A stretch of 13,670 bases of DNA from Deltaproteobacteria bacterium (GTDB lineage: Bacteria; Desulfobacterota; DSM-4660; Desulfatiglandales; B25-G16), in assembly GCA_019308645.1 (NCBI GenBank), contig JAFDHR010000044.1:1-13670 (forward strand), written 5' to 3'. Shown here piece after piece: positions 13,488 through 13,670 of this stretch; within the stretch, counting starts at the first letter, position 1, and every line of letters starts with the position of its first letter. The notes beneath the pieces were generated by a model that was not told the DNA's origin, searched no databases, and worked only from the letters and a program-made list of their open reading frames with translations. A program made the translations under genes and the position numbers.

Positions 13488-13670
13488 TCAAATCAATTTG
13501 CAAATGATCTTTTTCTCAATCTCCGAAGTGCCCCCTCCTATGGGCGCCAGCCGGCTGTCTCTGAAGTATCGTTCCACCTCATATTCGTGGCAGTATCCAT
13601 AGCCGCCATGGAGGACCATCGCATCATTTGCAGGTTTAAGACTCCAATCCCCAATAAAGAGTTTGGCAAC
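13488..13670 (-). CDS. Acyl-CoA dehydrogenase, C-terminal end (partial)
   Basis: The window edge cuts this gene; only the last 60 codons and the TGA are seen. They encode the dehydrogenase C-terminal helix region: MVLHGGYGYCHEYEVERYF, then RDSRLAPIGGGTSEIEKK and the terminal helix. The GGYGY...ER..RD...IGGGTSEI pattern is the conventional family signature, without Glu in the MCAD-type position, so if active it should use a helix-G Glu outside the window. It is directly followed by the divergent dehydrogenase (13-bp gap), so the two are co-transcribed. The upstream part and the start are unknown. Confidence 0.9.
   Translation of the reverse strand, partial: VAKLFIGDWSLKPANDAMVLHGGYGYCHEYEVERYFRDSRLAPIGGGTSEIEKKIICKLI

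Overview
The window reads as a catabolic gene cluster from an anaerobic or facultative bacterium, most likely of the Desulfobacterota (former Deltaproteobacteria). That assignment is an inference. It rests on moderate GC, on many acyl-CoA enzymes beside a branched-chain-amino-acid-type ABC transporter with an embedded acyl-CoA ligase, and on intergenic short repeats of a style I associate with sulfate reducers and syntrophs. Every supported gene is on the minus strand, so transcription runs from 13670 towards 1. No RNA genes, CRISPR array, transposase or phage genes were seen.

In transcription order, the right end (13670-12344) holds the C-terminus of one acyl-CoA dehydrogenase and, 13 bp on, a complete but divergent second one. 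A 345-bp gap follows, filled by two repeat structures. Next comes a biotin-dependent acyl-CoA carboxylase of the methylcrotonyl/geranyl-CoA type: carboxyltransferase (11998-10406), biotin carboxylase (10280-8790), and a separate 173-residue protein carrying a BT-like region and the biotinyl domain (8524-8003). The biotinyl gene overlaps by 8 bp a crotonase-family hydratase, which is followed 9 bp later by a beta-keto acid cleavage enzyme (BKACE/DUF849). Then come a MaoC-type hydratase, a small SCP2-like protein and another acyl-CoA dehydrogenase (5293-4145).

After a 323-bp gap with a good sigma70-like promoter and an inverted repeat, a tight three-gene unit follows: LivG-type ATPase, long-chain-type acyl-CoA ligase, LivH-type permease (3821-244). 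The last 243 bp (243-1) hold no gene I can support; LivM, LivF and the binding protein are not in view.

The genes fit import and CoA activation of a branched or isoprenoid-like acid, followed by dehydrogenation, carboxylation of the beta-methyl group, hydration of the glutaconyl-CoA-type product, and cleavage. The usual last enzyme, HMG-CoA lyase, is absent here. A BKACE sits next to the hydratase and could turn a free 3-oxo acid plus acetyl-CoA into acyl-CoA plus acetoacetate. A plain leucine/isovalerate route is the conservative alternative.

Most of the intergenic gaps carry a different family of short, self-complementary repeat. This is the most striking non-coding feature of the window.
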